Positions 46,901 to 59,611 of a stretch of 64,000 bases of DNA are shown one piece after another. The notes below the pieces were generated by a model that searched no databases, had not been told where the DNA came from, and saw only the letters and a list, made by a program, of their open reading frames with translations. Origin of the DNA: Aphelocoma coerulescens (Eukaryota; Chordata; Aves; Passeriformes; Corvidae); the NCBI RefSeq assembly GCF_041296385.1, contig NC_091033.1, forward strand, positions 15,334,501 to 15,398,500, given 5' to 3'. Both the position numbers and the translations under genes were made by a program. How positions within the stretch are numbered: the first letter of the stretch is position 1; each line of letters opens with the position of its first letter.

Positions 46901-49900
46901 AAAAAAAGAAAAAGAAAAATCAACCCACAACTGCTCATTAACTCCTTAGAGAAAAATGTTGCTTTCTCCCGAAGTAAGTAAAATCTGCTCAGTAGCTTTG
47001 TGTCAGGGTGCTCCAATTTAACTGCATTACCTGGAATTTTCACAGGCACCTTTCTAAGGCGTGGCCAGTTCTGGTGAGCTGCCTTTGCTGAGGCAGCAGT
47101 CTCTGAGTGACTCCATCATTGCACATGTGTAAACCCCACACACATAAATGAACTGTTAATGAAAAGGGATGCTGCCATCCAGCAGGTCTAAGAAGGAACA
47201 GCCTGTTTACATCTCAGTGCACTTATGCTGACTGGTACATGCCTGGTGAACCTTCCCACAGGGCAGTCTGGGATGAAGAGGAGGCCTCCTCCTCCTCCTC
47301 TCCTGTGTGCCACCGGGAGCCTGGGTGTGCCCACGGAGGAGGGGCTGTATGGATTTGCTGGCCACAGCTTGCGTGGGCTGACTCAGTGGCAGAAGCAGAG
47401 GGGGACCAGGACAGCACCTGTCCCACCTCCTGTTCCGAGTCTGTTTCCTCAGCTCAGGGCCAGGGTTAGTCATAAGCCTCTGTGTCTTGAGGGGTCAGCT
47501 CAGCACTGCTGTGAAACACCTCCCCAGGAACTCAGTTGCCCTTGGGAAGTGCTGGTGAAGGCTCGTTTATCGGTCCTGGGATGTGCACTGAGGGGAGAAT
47601 GCCATTTCCAGCTCTTTTTGCTTTATACTTTGTTCCTGGCCCTAAAAATGCAAATGTCTGTAGCATTGTTTCCTGCGGTATTAACTGAGATGTGCTCTCA
47701 GAGCTGTTCCCAGCCTGCTTTATATGCTGGCTTTGGGCCACCTCAGCAGAAATCAGTGGGCTGTGTGCATATGTTCTGCTTCTCCTTTTTTGGGGAGAGT
47801 GGGGGAGAGGGGCTTAGTTCCCCACGCTCTGCCTCTCACTCCTGGAGAAGTAAAACCCCTCTTAGAGCAGCTACTGTTGCATCTTCTGCCGTGACTAAAT
47901 TCTCTCACCCTTCAGCCCCCAATGACAGAAGTTGCTCTGAGGGACAAAGCTGGTGGCAGGAAGGGGAAGGAGCGTGTCCGTGTTTGTGCCCGGCTGTGAA
48001 GTCCTGCGCAGTAGCCGTAGGTGGCTCTCTGGGGCTGGTCACTGCCCGTGGCCCGTTCGTGCTGGAGGACAGAGCACGGTGGCACTGGCTTGGGACAGCC
48101 CGGCCAGCTGGGAGGAGATTTATGTACAGCTGCTGCAGCAAACCCAGGGGGTGAGCAAGACCACAGCTAAAGGTAGGAAGGGTGGGAAATTCAGTTTAAG
48201 GAATAAGATGAAGCCTAGTGGCAGAGCAGTATCCCAACACAGGAATGGTGTTTCCTGCTGTACAGATTGTTACACACAGTGCTTCCATGTGGGTGATCTG
48301 GCATTTGGGGTCTTGTGTTGAGAAGGATCTAAGGAAACTTTGTACCTTGTTTAGGGGATGTTTCATTCAGTGAATGAATGGCTCCCCATGCCCTAAGTGG
48401 TGCTGGAGGCTGTGCTGCCCCACAGTACCAAGGGGACAGGCTGCAGGTGCTGCTCCAGAACAGAACTGCGGAGATGTCAGCTGAGCAGAGGATGCTGATA
48501 GACTCTGTCACCCACTCCTGGGTTTCCAGTGGAGAATTTCAGCCTGAGAACACAAAACCTCTTCATGTAAACCAGTAACAGAAATAAGATGGATGACTAC
48601 TGGAGGGCAGGAGGGCACGTTTGGTCTGTGCACGGTCCTCCAGGGAGAGCTTTGCATCTTCTGAGATCAAACTTGAGTGGTCAGTCTCAGAAATCCCTTT
48701 TTTTCCCCTTCTTATTCCCGCATTTCGATATTCAGGTAGAGAAGCAGTGAGTCATCTGAAATGTGTTCTCTCCTCTGTGGATCATGGCTGGGCTTTGGGA
48801 AGAGTCTGCCATGTGAAGTCTTCCAAACCTCCCTTCACTTGGACTCTTGTAGAACTTCTGCCTCCTTCAGGAATCAAAGTCTGATTCACTTTCCACTGTG
48901 ACTCGTAAAGTCTTGGACTACTTAGAGGCCGATCAAAAATTAAAATAGTCTCTTTTGGCAGCATCGAAGCCTGTGGTGTTTGAATCTTTGATATGAAGAT
49001 TTCTCCTGCTTGGAGAATAGCTAATTTTTAATGCTGTGAAATAGAGCATGATAACTGTGCTGCTGTCTATACTACAGTGAGCATTATGTGCTGCTTAATG
49101 AAGTGATGTTCCTGTCCAAGAGCTTTATTTCATAATGAAAGAAGGTGCAGTATTCAGATACTGGTAACTCACTCCAAAAACTTTTGGCACAAATTTATCT
49201 TTAGCATAGATTTTCTGCCTGCAGCTGGAGTTAAATTCTCTCTCCCTGGTTCAGTGCTTACAGCTTAAAATACTACCTGTTAAATGTTGCAGTGGTCCAG
49301 ATACCTCTGGGACCCATTTTCTGTCTGGTCTTGCTCTGCAGGGGATTTGCAGTACAATGAGAAGCTGAGGAAGAATTTTTGAGATGTGCTAAAACACTGA
49401 GAGGTCTATAAACATGATTTGGGGGAAAAAAAGATGGGACACCCTAGGAAGCAGCACACAGCTACAGAAGTGAAAACCTACAGGACTTTGCCACCAAGAA
49501 CTCTGTGTGCTAGGCAGGATCAAACAGAAATGTTCCTGCTGCAGTGCAAGCCCAGGTATGATTCCTGAATTTGCCTCCTGGCTGCTCCTGAGTCTGTATC
49601 TCAGGGCAGGTTGTAGGCATCTTTTGGTAGGTTTCAGTGCATGATGTAAAAATCCTTTTTTTCCTTTCGTTGTACTTCCTGCTTTTCAACAGGCTCAAAG
49701 CCTGTTGGCAAAATGACTTTTACTGAGCACAAGTAGGGTGCTCACATGTCTTTGGAGTGAATGTGGATTTGACACTGATTTGATTCTGCTTTTTCTGCCT
49801 GCAGCTTATCACTCAGGCTCTCCAGTGAAGGACGTTATTTCCTCAGTGGAATATTTTCCATATGACTAAATAATGGCCAGGGGCTGTGATTTTTGTGTCA

Positions 49901-52900
49901 GTGCTTGGCACTGTGGGTTTCTGCTCAGAAATCGGATGGACATGTGAGAAGTAGTCCTAAAAACAAGCACTGCATTGTTCAGAGTGACAGGGTAAAATGA
50001 AGTGATGGGGTATTTTTATTTCCATGGCACTTAGAATTTATCTTTTTTTCCCCAACAAAGCTTGAAGTCACAAGGAGATTCATTCTTTGTCAGCAGACAC
50101 CTTCCCTGTCAAACTGAAAGTCACGTCCCAGTTTCTCCATTTGCACTCCCTGGAACGTGGTGCTTGTGAAAAGCACCAGCTCAGCCGCAGGATGTTCAGA
50201 TCTCACCCTCCTCCCGAGGGAGCAGGAGCTGTCCCTGAAGCACTGGCAGCAGCTCTGCCCCAGAAGGACCTTTGTCAAGGGGAGCCTGATACCCAGCTGT
50301 GTTTGGCCGAGAGCTCCCCTGTTGCCAGCAAGCAAAGGGGTTTCTGAGTGGGGTTGTCATCAGGGAAAATGTTCAGTTACAAACCTGCCTGGGACTCTGA
50401 GCTGGCTTAGGGACCCGTCATCGAGGCACTGTCTTGTAATTATGGCTTTACTCCAAAAACAAAGGCTGGCTCCCTAGCCTGTCTGGTTTGTGCTGGGGAG
50501 GACTGATTGCAGCGTGGTTAAACGTGATCTGTGCAACAGGGAGAGGAAGTGAGGGGACAGAATTAATGCTAGATAAAACCACAGGTGTGGAAGGCTCATT
50601 AAGAACTGTCAAGCTGTGGAGTAAAGAAATGTGGGAAAGCAATTACAGCAGTGCCAAGAAGTAGAATGAGTAGAAAGATAAGGGGAGAAAGTTTTTGGCC
50701 TGACAGTCCTTCAGAGAAGAGGAGGAAAAATTGGCTTAAAAATTGAATCTGATAATGAAGTGGTGTCTGATTACTACACACAAAAGTGACTTTTACTTGA
50801 AATACTAGTTTTATAGTCTAATGCAGAAAAGCTAGGTAGCAGCAAAGAAAGTTGATAGATTTCAAAGGGAAGATTAATTAGAAACAGTTTGAAAGTCTAG
50901 CTAAAGATCGATTTAAATTGATGAATTTTTAATAGAAATTAACCTTCCATGTGTTTTCCTGAAATAAAATAACTTGATAAGGTACTAAGTCTGTATGTGT
51001 TCAAAGTAGACTTTGAACATTAGAAAAGAATAAACCAGAACTTAAAGGAATTCACTCCAGAGTGTGAGGCATGCAGCCCTTCCCAGCAGGGCTGCTCCCA
51101 GGGCTGGGAAACACGCCGAGCTGGGAGACAGGAGGGCTTGGTGCAGGTTCCTGTGTCTTTCCACGATGTTTTGAGCAAGATACAGATTTTTTGTAGTGTG
51201 TTAAGAGAGAACACAAGCTGTGTGCAGCTCGATGCCAGAGGGATTCTGCTCCTGGGTGTGCTGCAGGCTGTGGGCTCACACACTGCTGAGCCAGTTGCAC
51301 TTCGCAGTGCAAGGGGAGCCGTGGTGGATGTTGGTGGATCTGGCTGCACACGTGCAGGGATTTTGCAGAAAATGACACTTACAGGTCTGATGGGTCCCGT
51401 GTATGGTGGCAGCCTGGAGGTGTGCCATTCTTTCCAGTTTCGCTGGGAAAAGCGGGCAGGTATGTGGCATGAAGGAGACACCAGTCGAAGGCTGTGCTTT
51501 ATTTGGCTACAAATGGCTGAACTAAAGTGCTCTTTGATCTGAGCACATCTGTTCCTTTGAGATAACCTCCTGAAACACAGGGACCTTTGCACCCTTCACA
51601 GCACCCAGCCCTTATCCTGGCTGTGAAAGAGCTGTGAGCTGGATGAGTTTCCTCTGCAGTGATGTTTAAAGGCAGCTGTCAGGTGTCCTGCTGAGAGCAG
51701 GATAACCACAGTCTCTGTGGGTGGTTCTTTGCTGCTTTGACTGCTGCCTACTTATATTTGGGGTTTATGCCCTCTACTTTCCAGGCTTTTAGCCAGGCTT
51801 CCGCCACCAAGGCTAACCCCTGACTCCCAGCATCAGAGCCTGCTCCAGGACCTGCAGCTTGTTATTCCTGCTCCCCTCTGCTTCAATCTCTTCCATAAAG
51901 TGGAGGGGGTGAAATGCCCTTCGTGGCAGAGGAAGGTGGAGATGGAGCACCCTGGTTGCTGTGCTGAGGTTGGGTGGGATCCAGCCCCCAGGGTGCTCCC
52001 AGGGATGCTTTGCAATGTCCTGTCAGGCTGTGGAGCTGAGCAGGGCTGACTTAGCCTGGGGGGGATCCTGAAAGTTAAGGGTTAAACTCTGGCCAGCTGG
52101 ACTTTAAGTAACAGGCAGCATTCAAAGCAGAGGGGACAAGTGGGATGTGAGAAGCCAGAATCCGCAGGCACTGGGAATTGTGGGTGGCACTGAAAAGCCA
52201 AATACATGAGCAGGAATATATATATTTAATATATATTTCCATTACAGTCACAAGCACAAATTGAGAGGGGGGAAGTGCATCTCAAGAGCAACAAATGTGT
52301 TACCTCATGCCTCCAGCTAAGTATACAAGCATGGGAATAATGTCTACTTAACATAAAGCTGAAAGTTGTGTGTACAGATGGTAGGGAGCTGGGCAACAGC
52401 ATGTGTAGCTTAGATGTGTCCTGCATGAACGCCATCCCCTAGCATTGTTTCTTGCTAAATGTCACCCTTCAGATCCGCCCTGACCTACTTGCAAAGATAC
52501 TGAGCTGCCTCTTCAGTGCAGGAGTGCTCAGGAAATTGTGTGTGTGACCTCAGCTGGGCTAGGTGAGAACCTAGTGATGGTAAAACCAATGAGAACACAA
52601 AGCAGTGGGAGAAATATGGGCCAATAAAAATCAGCCAGTGGGCCTAAATCTTGTCAGACAAGATTTAGTGGGGTTTCTCCCTTTCCTTTAAGGTCAGACA
52701 CAGGAACTGATGTACATGGACACCTGTGAGTCACTTGAGAGTGAGGCACAACAGACTGCTGGGTGGGATTAGCGGGTACAAAATGTGCCTGGGAGATCCT
52801 AAAGGAGGAAATGTGACTGGAGTGCTGAAAAACTCATTGCATGCAGATTTCAGAGCCACGCACAGACAGGTAATGAGCAGAACCTCCTACCACATTGTGT

Positions 52901-55900
52901 GAAATAAATACTATTAATGCTGTTTGCAGGTGGGGAACAGAGCCCTGGGAAGGTGACATGATTCATGAACAGTGAGTGCAATAGAACTGGAAGTAATGCT
53001 TTCCAGATTAATTTCATTAGTGTGATGTACTGTGACTGCTTTGGTACATCCCTGCTCCAGCCAAATAACCAGAGGGTGCTGTGAGGGGAGGAGGCTTTAC
53101 AGACAACCTCACTCTACATTCAGGCAATTTTTTTCAGAATCTTTCTCTGCACCTATTTATGGTGATTATTTTTGTCTTAATAAATCTGACCAAGCCCATC
53201 TTTCAATCTGCTGTGATTGAGGTCAGATGATAGGAGCATGCTTTTAGGGAAATATCTTTGCCCTCATTGTGTGGAGCTCTGTCTGTTCTAAAGCTTAGGA
53301 CACTGTCTGCTTTATGAATGCAATTGACATCGGTGCTTTGTGCCTCTGCTGTCTGATTGCTCTCTAGAATTAAATGCTCTTTTGGTCTGAGTGGGAGCCA
53401 AGAGTGGTACTATGCAACACTTTGGCTGCAGCTGCCTGGCTTGGAGACCTCTCAAACTGATCTTCACAAATTTTCTGCCGAGTGGGGAGGACAATAATGC
53501 TTCACTAAGATGCCCTGCTCACACAGGCAGTGGAGATGGGAAAGGACTTAAACAGGATCTGTTGTGTTTAGTCCCCTTGGGCCTCTCTGTAAGGGGCAAA
53601 ACCCAGCCACGTGAGCAGAGTCCAAAGCCAGAGTCCTCAGTTCCATGCTGTATTTGTCAGTACAGACATGCACTTCTGTTGCACCACAGGAACAGTCTGT
53701 GAGCAGGTGAGTGATTGTTTAGGACGGCTTGTTTGGTCCCACATGGCCTTTTCTGCCCACACAAAGTGCTGACAGAGGAGTGGATCCCTGCTCCCTGTCA
53801 CTTTATTTTTGCCTCTCCTGGCTTGATTATTGAGAGCAATTTGCAGTACATGGCACTTCATTCATCAGGAACAAACCAGGGATACAAGAGAGAAAGTATT
53901 CCCATCCTCTTCGTAGGAGACTGAGCAATGTGCTTCCAAACCTCTGCACATCTGTGCTGTCATTGATTCATGTCTCAACTCTGTCATTTGCATACAAATG
54001 GCTGTGGTCCTTCAGGCTGCAGCTGAGTTCCCTGCCCAGGCATGGAACATGTTTTCATCCTGTATCTGTCACTGCTCCTTAATGAAAAAGCTGAACATCT
54101 CTTCCCTTGCAGTGTCCGATAATGGTTCCATTTTCATTTGTGAGTTGCTGGCTGATTTTCTGGTTCGACCATGATAAATAAAAATTAAACATTCAGAACA
54201 GACCTCTAGCTAGTGACATTAACATGTTTTGGAAGTTTAAATTATACCTCATAACACTAATGCACTTACAAATTCTTGTGGTCGGTGCCTTCCAGCACAG
54301 GGGCAGAGACACAGGGCAGGAGGTCCAAATTCAGCCAGACTTCATTGCTTCTCAAAGTCTCATCTTCTTATCTCTGACACTGCCAGAGTTTGCTGCCAAC
54401 ACTTTAGTGGGGTGGGTCCTGTGGGAAAGGGTCCTGTGTCTGGTGGTGAGCTGGTGGTTTCTCAAAGGCAGAGGGATACGAGTTTCAGGTTTCTCCCACC
54501 ATCTGGAGTTCAGAAATGCTAAGCCAAGGCTGCGCAAGGACACCATAGGGCACCTCTGACGGGAGCAGCTGGGCTGCACTGTCCCTTCCTCACATGGTGC
54601 AGGAGTGATACCACATCCCCACGGAGCAGCTGGGGAGCAGGAGAGGCGGCCCGGGGCAGAGCGGGAAGATCTGGCATGTGCACACCTGTGTGTGCTTGTA
54701 CATGTTGTCCCCCTGCCAGCTTCCCTTGGCTGAAGAGTCCAGGTACACGTTTTGAAGAGCCACAGTAATTTGATTTTGTTTCCATTTTCAAGTTCTTTGT
54801 AAGAAAAGGAGTTCATACGCTTCATTTCAGAGGTGGAATTTGGAATGTTTGCTCCAAGATCTGAAACCTGGCATTGTTAAAGGAGATGTTCCAGCTGCTG
54901 GAAGAAAGAAGAAGGGAAAGCTCAGAAAACAAAATTAGATGCTTGAGATAACAAAAACTACACCAGCATCTTTAGGATTCACAGCAAAGAATTATGTTTC
55001 AGGTCAGTTTTGGTTTCTGGAAGACAATCTGTTGATTAATTCCTAGGTCAAAAGGACTCCTTTGAAGATGTTCTGTGCCTTGACCACTGCCATAAAAAGC
55101 AATGTTGAAAGTGTGGTGGGCCTGGGCTTGAGCACAGCTCTCCATATGCTCAGGCTTAAGAAGAAAAAGCTGTTCCATGGACAGCCAAGTGTATGGAGTC
55201 CGGTTTCCTGCAGGTTTGGTTTCCCATTGCGTCACCTCCATAACCCCTGGCTCCTCCATCTCTTCTGGGAAAACTCTTGTAGACAAGAAGGGAGGCAGAA
55301 AACTGGGGTCTGTGTCTGCTCCATGGCGTCTCCACACCTTCCTCACCTTCTCAGACAGCTCCCCTGTGTCTTTCCCAACTACAGAAAGCAAGTGGGAACT
55401 AAATTATCTCAAGGACTTCAGTCCCTCTTCCAAACCTGGGTGAGAATGGCTGATGAATGAAGTGCTGTTGGGGAGGAGTGGTGTTGTTGAGGAAAGACAG
55501 ACTGAGATGGAGCCTGGTTTCCCAAGGAAAACTATGCTAAAGGAATAATGCAATTGTGCAAATGTGCCCACAAAGTTCGGTAGCTGTTGGCAGCGCAGTG
55601 CGGAGCAGAAAGAGCTGCTGCTCCTGTGTGAGCTTGTGACCCTGTTGAGAACTCCCTGTCCCTTGGGGCATCACTGAACTTCTTCCCTCAGATCCATTCC
55701 AGGTGAGAGGGAGAAAATGGAGCACGTTCCCTGGTGCATGTTGGGATTTTTGGGTTAACTCCAGTCATGTGGAGAGACTGCACAATGGGGCTTCAGACTT
55801 GTCTGAGGCCTTTTGTATTTCCGGAACACAAACAACAACTAACTTTCAGTTTATAACAATCTCAGTATGTATCTATTTACATAGCTGGTGAGTCCATAAA

Positions 55901-56470
55901 TGATTCTCATGAAGCCTCTTTCACACATGTGGATACATAAGGCTATTGCTGTGCATTTCTCCAGCTTTGAATTTCCTTTCTGAAACAAATTTAAGCAGCT
56001 GAATCCAAGCTGACCAGCAGACCTGGCAGTATTTGGAGCTCTAAAAATTAATATTATGATTTTTTATATCATTCCCATTTCTTACTGGCAACCAGAGGAA
56101 AGCTCTTGGTGTGGAGGATATTAACAAAATGAAGTGATGGTTGTGACTTGTGTTTTGCCAAGCAGAGACAGGTCAAATGCTTTGGGTGGAAAACAAAACC
56201 CAGCTCCGACTGGCAACAGACAGTACAATCCCCACCTCCTCGTCTCCACTGTCACTCTGAGCATGTCCTTGGAGCACCTCAGAGCTCCCCATGGGGTCCT
56301 GACCAGTGGCCAGCCGGGTCTGCAGGGACAGGTGAGTGACCAGCCTGTCTTCCTTGGGGCAGAGGGGAGGGGGTGGCCAAGCAGAGGTAAAAACGAGCCC
56401 GGGGATGCTGAGGCCACGGAGTGCTGCTTTAAAATACACTCTTGGTGCCTCAGTTTCTCTTGCTGTGAAA
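43951..56470. other. Gene-free stretch between SPATA2 and the opsin locus
   Basis: I find no exon chain, RNA gene or intact mobile element. Open frames (such as those near 45.4-46.4, 47.2-48.2, 51.0-51.6 and 54.3-54.8 kb) have no recognisable domain and occur on both strands. Simple sequence includes a 15-base T run at 46389-46403 and a CTC-rich patch near 47280. In human SLC9A8 is the gene beyond SPATA2; no Na+/H+ exchanger exon is recognised on either strand here. A lncRNA is possible. Confidence 0.6.
52900..52990 (+). mobile_element. Possible ancient MIR/L2-like fragment
   Basis: The phrase AATACTATTAATGCTGTTTG then CAGGTGGGGAACAGAGCCCT and GGGAAGGTGACATGATTCAT is reminiscent of the conserved core shared by MIR and L2 repeats (ATTTTACAGATGAGGAAAC type, then AGGTTAAGTGACTTGCCC type). 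It is degraded and short, so the call is tentative. Confidence 0.25.
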
Positions 56471-56479
56471 ATCGCGGCT

Positions 56480-57290
56480 CCGAGGTCGGTTAGTGGGGTG
56501 GGGGAGCGGGGGAAGGGGATGCCGGGGCTGAGGGGCAGAGCGGGGCTGTCCCGGCGGTGGGGACGGTGTCCCTCAGCCTCCCCAGCGCCGCGGGCAGGCC
56601 GGGACAGAGCGCGGTGCGGACGGGACACGCGGTGCGGACGGGACACTGCGGGGTGCGGACAGGACACGCGGTGCGGACAGGACACGCGGTGCGGACTGGA
56701 CACGCGGTGCGGACTGGACACTGCACGGTGCGGACTGGACACTGCGCGGTGCGGACGGGACACGCGGTGCGGACTGGACACTGCGCGGTGCGCACAGGAC
56801 ACGCGGTGCGGACGGGACACGCGGTGCGGACTGGACACTGCGCGGTGCGGACAGGACACTGCGGGGTGCGGACAGGACACGCGGTGCGGACTGGACACTG
56901 CACGGTGCGGACTGGACACGCGGTGCGGACAGGACACGCGGTGCCCAGCGGAGCTGTCCGTGGCTGGCGGTGCTGAGCGAGCGGCGGAACCGCGCCCGCC
57001 CCGCGGAGCCCCGGTAGGTTTCCTGTCGCGGGGACAGGAGCGGGCAGCACCGGGGGCTCCTCCGGGAAAGGTCAGGCGCTGCCCCGGAGGGACACGGTGC
57101 CCCGAGCATCCCCGCGCGCGGGCGCGGGCAGGACACGGGTCCCCGCGGGTGCGGCAGCGCAGGGAGCCCCGTGAGTGACCCGGGGCTGTGGGGACTCGGG
57201 GGACCCGGGGGCGGCAGTGGCGGTCCGGGCTGTGAGCTCCGCTCCCCGCACCGTGCGTGTGTGTGAGTGCGGGACACGCTTTGGGGCGTG
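56480..57290. promoter_or_regulatory. Isolated CpG island upstream of the opsin gene
   Basis: A strongly CpG-rich block with sharp edges, 2.3 kb before the first opsin coding exon. Downstream of its minisatellite it has possible splice donors, CCCCGGTAGGT near 57009 and CCCCGTGAGTG near 57167-57177. It could be the promoter and 5' non-coding exon of the opsin, whose first coding exon begins right after an AG acceptor, or the promoter of an unrecognised transcript. No protein-coding exon is convincing in it. Confidence 0.45.
56611..56946. repeat. 18/21-bp GC-rich minisatellite (about 17 copies)
   Basis: Tandem units of GCGGTGCGGACRGGACAC (18 bp, with variants such as GGACTGG) are interspersed with 21-bp units that carry an extra TGC, TGCGCGGTGCGGAC type. 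About 17 units are countable. Because both unit lengths are multiples of three and the motif lacks stop codons in several frames, long open frames appear on both strands across the array, including one of about 500 codons on the minus strand. These frames translate to short repeated peptides and are not credible genes. Confidence 0.95.
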
Positions 57291-59611
57291 AGTGGCGTTG
57301 GACTCCCCTAAAAGGGGCCTGCCGGAGTCCCGGGCGGGCACTGAGGCAGAAAGCAGATTTTACCGTCTGCAGCCGGTGGGAATGGGCAGCCCTGGCACAG
57401 GAGGATTTCGGATAGGGGTCCAAGGGCTGCCTGTCCTCACACTGCTGTCTGTCCTTCAGGCCCTGAGCACTTCTCAGCTGTGCGCTTTTGCTATTCTGTG
57501 ACTTTCCAGGGCCTGCACTATTTGCTAGGTAGGCAGCAGTGTCTGAGCTTCCCCTGTGCTGGGAATTGCAGAAATTGATTCCTGCCGTTGACTGTTGAAA
57601 GAGTCTGGAGGTCAGGAGAGTTTCCAGACTCATCAGGTTTCCTCCTCCTCTCCAAAGCAGACTCTGGCTTTGTGGCACGTTTGCCAAAGAAAAGCAACTA
57701 TTAAAGTCTGGAGAAGAAAAGGGTAAAACTGATAATCACACAAAATGCAATGCATGATTTTTCACATAGACGGAGTGTGCATGACCAGGCCAGTCCAGCC
57801 ATGCCAGTGTCCTCCCAGGTGCCAGACATGGACATGGGATGTAGGTTTGGGTTTAGGTTTGATTCTTCTTGTGAACACAGGAATCAGGGCTGGGATGCAG
57901 AATGCAAGGGTGTCCTTGTTATGTACCTGTGGCAGCAGCTGCTTGGAAAACTTCATCTCATTTTGAAGTCTGATTAAATTGAGGGGAAAGGAGCTTTCAC
58001 AGTCTGTCTCTTCTCAGAACAGCGTCTGAGCAATGGAGCTTAAATCAAATTCAGCAGCTCTGTGTGCCCAGAGAGTACGTGGCCGAGCAGTCTGATGTTG
58101 AAGGGCTGCGCTGTGCTGGCTGTACCCCTGAGGACAGTCTGGGCTGAATCCCTCCCAGAGGAGTCACAGATTTAGTCTTGATTGAGCACAGTCATGTGTT
58201 TGGAATGTTTCTGAGCTGGAAGAAACTCTTGTCGCTGTTTCTGTCAGAAATGATTGTGGATGTGTTTGGTACCTGCACTAATATTTCTGCAGTCTGTGAC
58301 TCTCCACTAAGAGTGACAGCAAAGAGGAGGCCTGTGCAGGCGTCCCCCATCCCACGCTCACCTAAGGGAGCACCTTGATGGGAGTGTACAGGATCCAATT
58401 TGTGACTTACTTTTGGACACCGAAGGGATAGCTCTCCACATTTCTATAAAACTGATTTATTGTCTGTGTGTCAGTGACATCAGCACACTGATAAGTGCAA
58501 GAGATGCATTTTTATCAGTTCTGTATTAGAATGAGAGATGTGTACTTTACAGGCAGCTCAAGCACAATCATACAAATGGGATTTATCCTAAGCAATATGT
58601 GAGAAATAGAAATTCCTCTCCTGTGATTATTGTTCCTTTTTGCCAGCTTGATCTCACAGGACACTTGCAGCTCACCTGATGTATTCCAGGATGGAGATCT
58701 GCCAGGGATCTGAAGAAAATCAAATCCTACAAGCTTTACCAGTTCTCTCCTTTGCTGCATGTGTGCTGAGGAGCAGGAGCAATTCCTTCCAGGCTGTTTA
58801 TGCTGGGCCGTGCCCCATCTCATCACCAGTGCAGCTGTGTGGCCACAGTCTCTCATTTTTCCCTGGCTCTGTGTTCTTAATACACAGATGCTTTGCTGAA
58901 GTCTCTTGGAGAGGTGATGTGCACGTGCTGTGTTCAGCTTGGCTGCTTCCAAGGGCTCTTGAGGAAGATCAAATATGGCCTAGGGGTGAACTGTGCATTA
59001 TGAGAATTTCAGGAGTGACTTCAGCTCTAAATGAAGGTTGTTTCCAATTAGGTTAATGAAGAATGTCATTCTCATGTCCAGAGTCACTTGGTCTGTACAG
59101 GGAGATATAAATCACCCATCCCTGTACACAGACACTCTGAAAACACAGGAGAACAAAGAAGATAATTTCCACTGGGCTGTGAAGCATTGAGCATCCAGGG
59201 TGTCTGTGGAGGAAGTGAACCCAGAGCCCCCTTCCACCACTGGCACTATGTCCTCCTGCCACCCATCACCCCCGGGGGCTGCCAGCTGAGGGGGTGTCCT
59301 GGGCTGCTCCGAGCAGCCAGTCCCCGTGTCCGAACACACAGCGCCTGCTGCCATCGCACACGGCCAGGACTTGCCAAGAGAATCAAGGTGCGAAAGCTGC
59401 TGCTCATCAGTGAAATCCGTGGTTGAAGGAATGGTAATCAAGTGGGATTACCAGCCTGATCCCATCCCAGGCCAGTCAGTGCCGCAGACAGTGCTGGCCA
59501 GAGGCTCCTGCTGGCCAGGAATGTGTCCCCCTGTCCCCCCAGGAACTGAAGGAGCTGGGCACTCCTCGTTAGCCAGAATTCACTCTCACTCTCATGTATC
59601 TTGCTTTGCAG
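57291..59611. other. Upstream region of the opsin gene; no coding exon seen
   Basis: Ordinary AT/GC-mixed DNA with no recognised exon, repeat or RNA gene. If the CpG island at 56.5-57.3 kb supplies a 5' non-coding exon, this stretch would be the first intron of the opsin; otherwise it contains the opsin promoter. The frame at 59326-59703 overlaps opsin exon 1 in a different frame and does not continue into exon 2. Confidence 0.5.

Noticed and set aside
47225..48154. 309-codon plus-strand frame
   Set aside because: Looked for SLC9A8 or another membrane protein; no transmembrane pattern, no family motif and no splice-linked partner exon.
56611..56946. CRISPR-like array
   Set aside because: Units are adjacent, near-identical and lack unique spacers, and the DNA is vertebrate; it is a minisatellite.
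56336..57178. 280-codon open frame on the plus strand
   Set aside because: Same minisatellite artefact, giving a repeating R-T-G-H-A-V-type peptide.
56173..57687. 504-codon open frame on the minus strand
   Set aside because: Produced by the 18/21-bp minisatellite and a CpG island; translation is a short repeated Arg/Pro/Ser-rich peptide with no domain, and overlapping long frames exist on the other strand as well.
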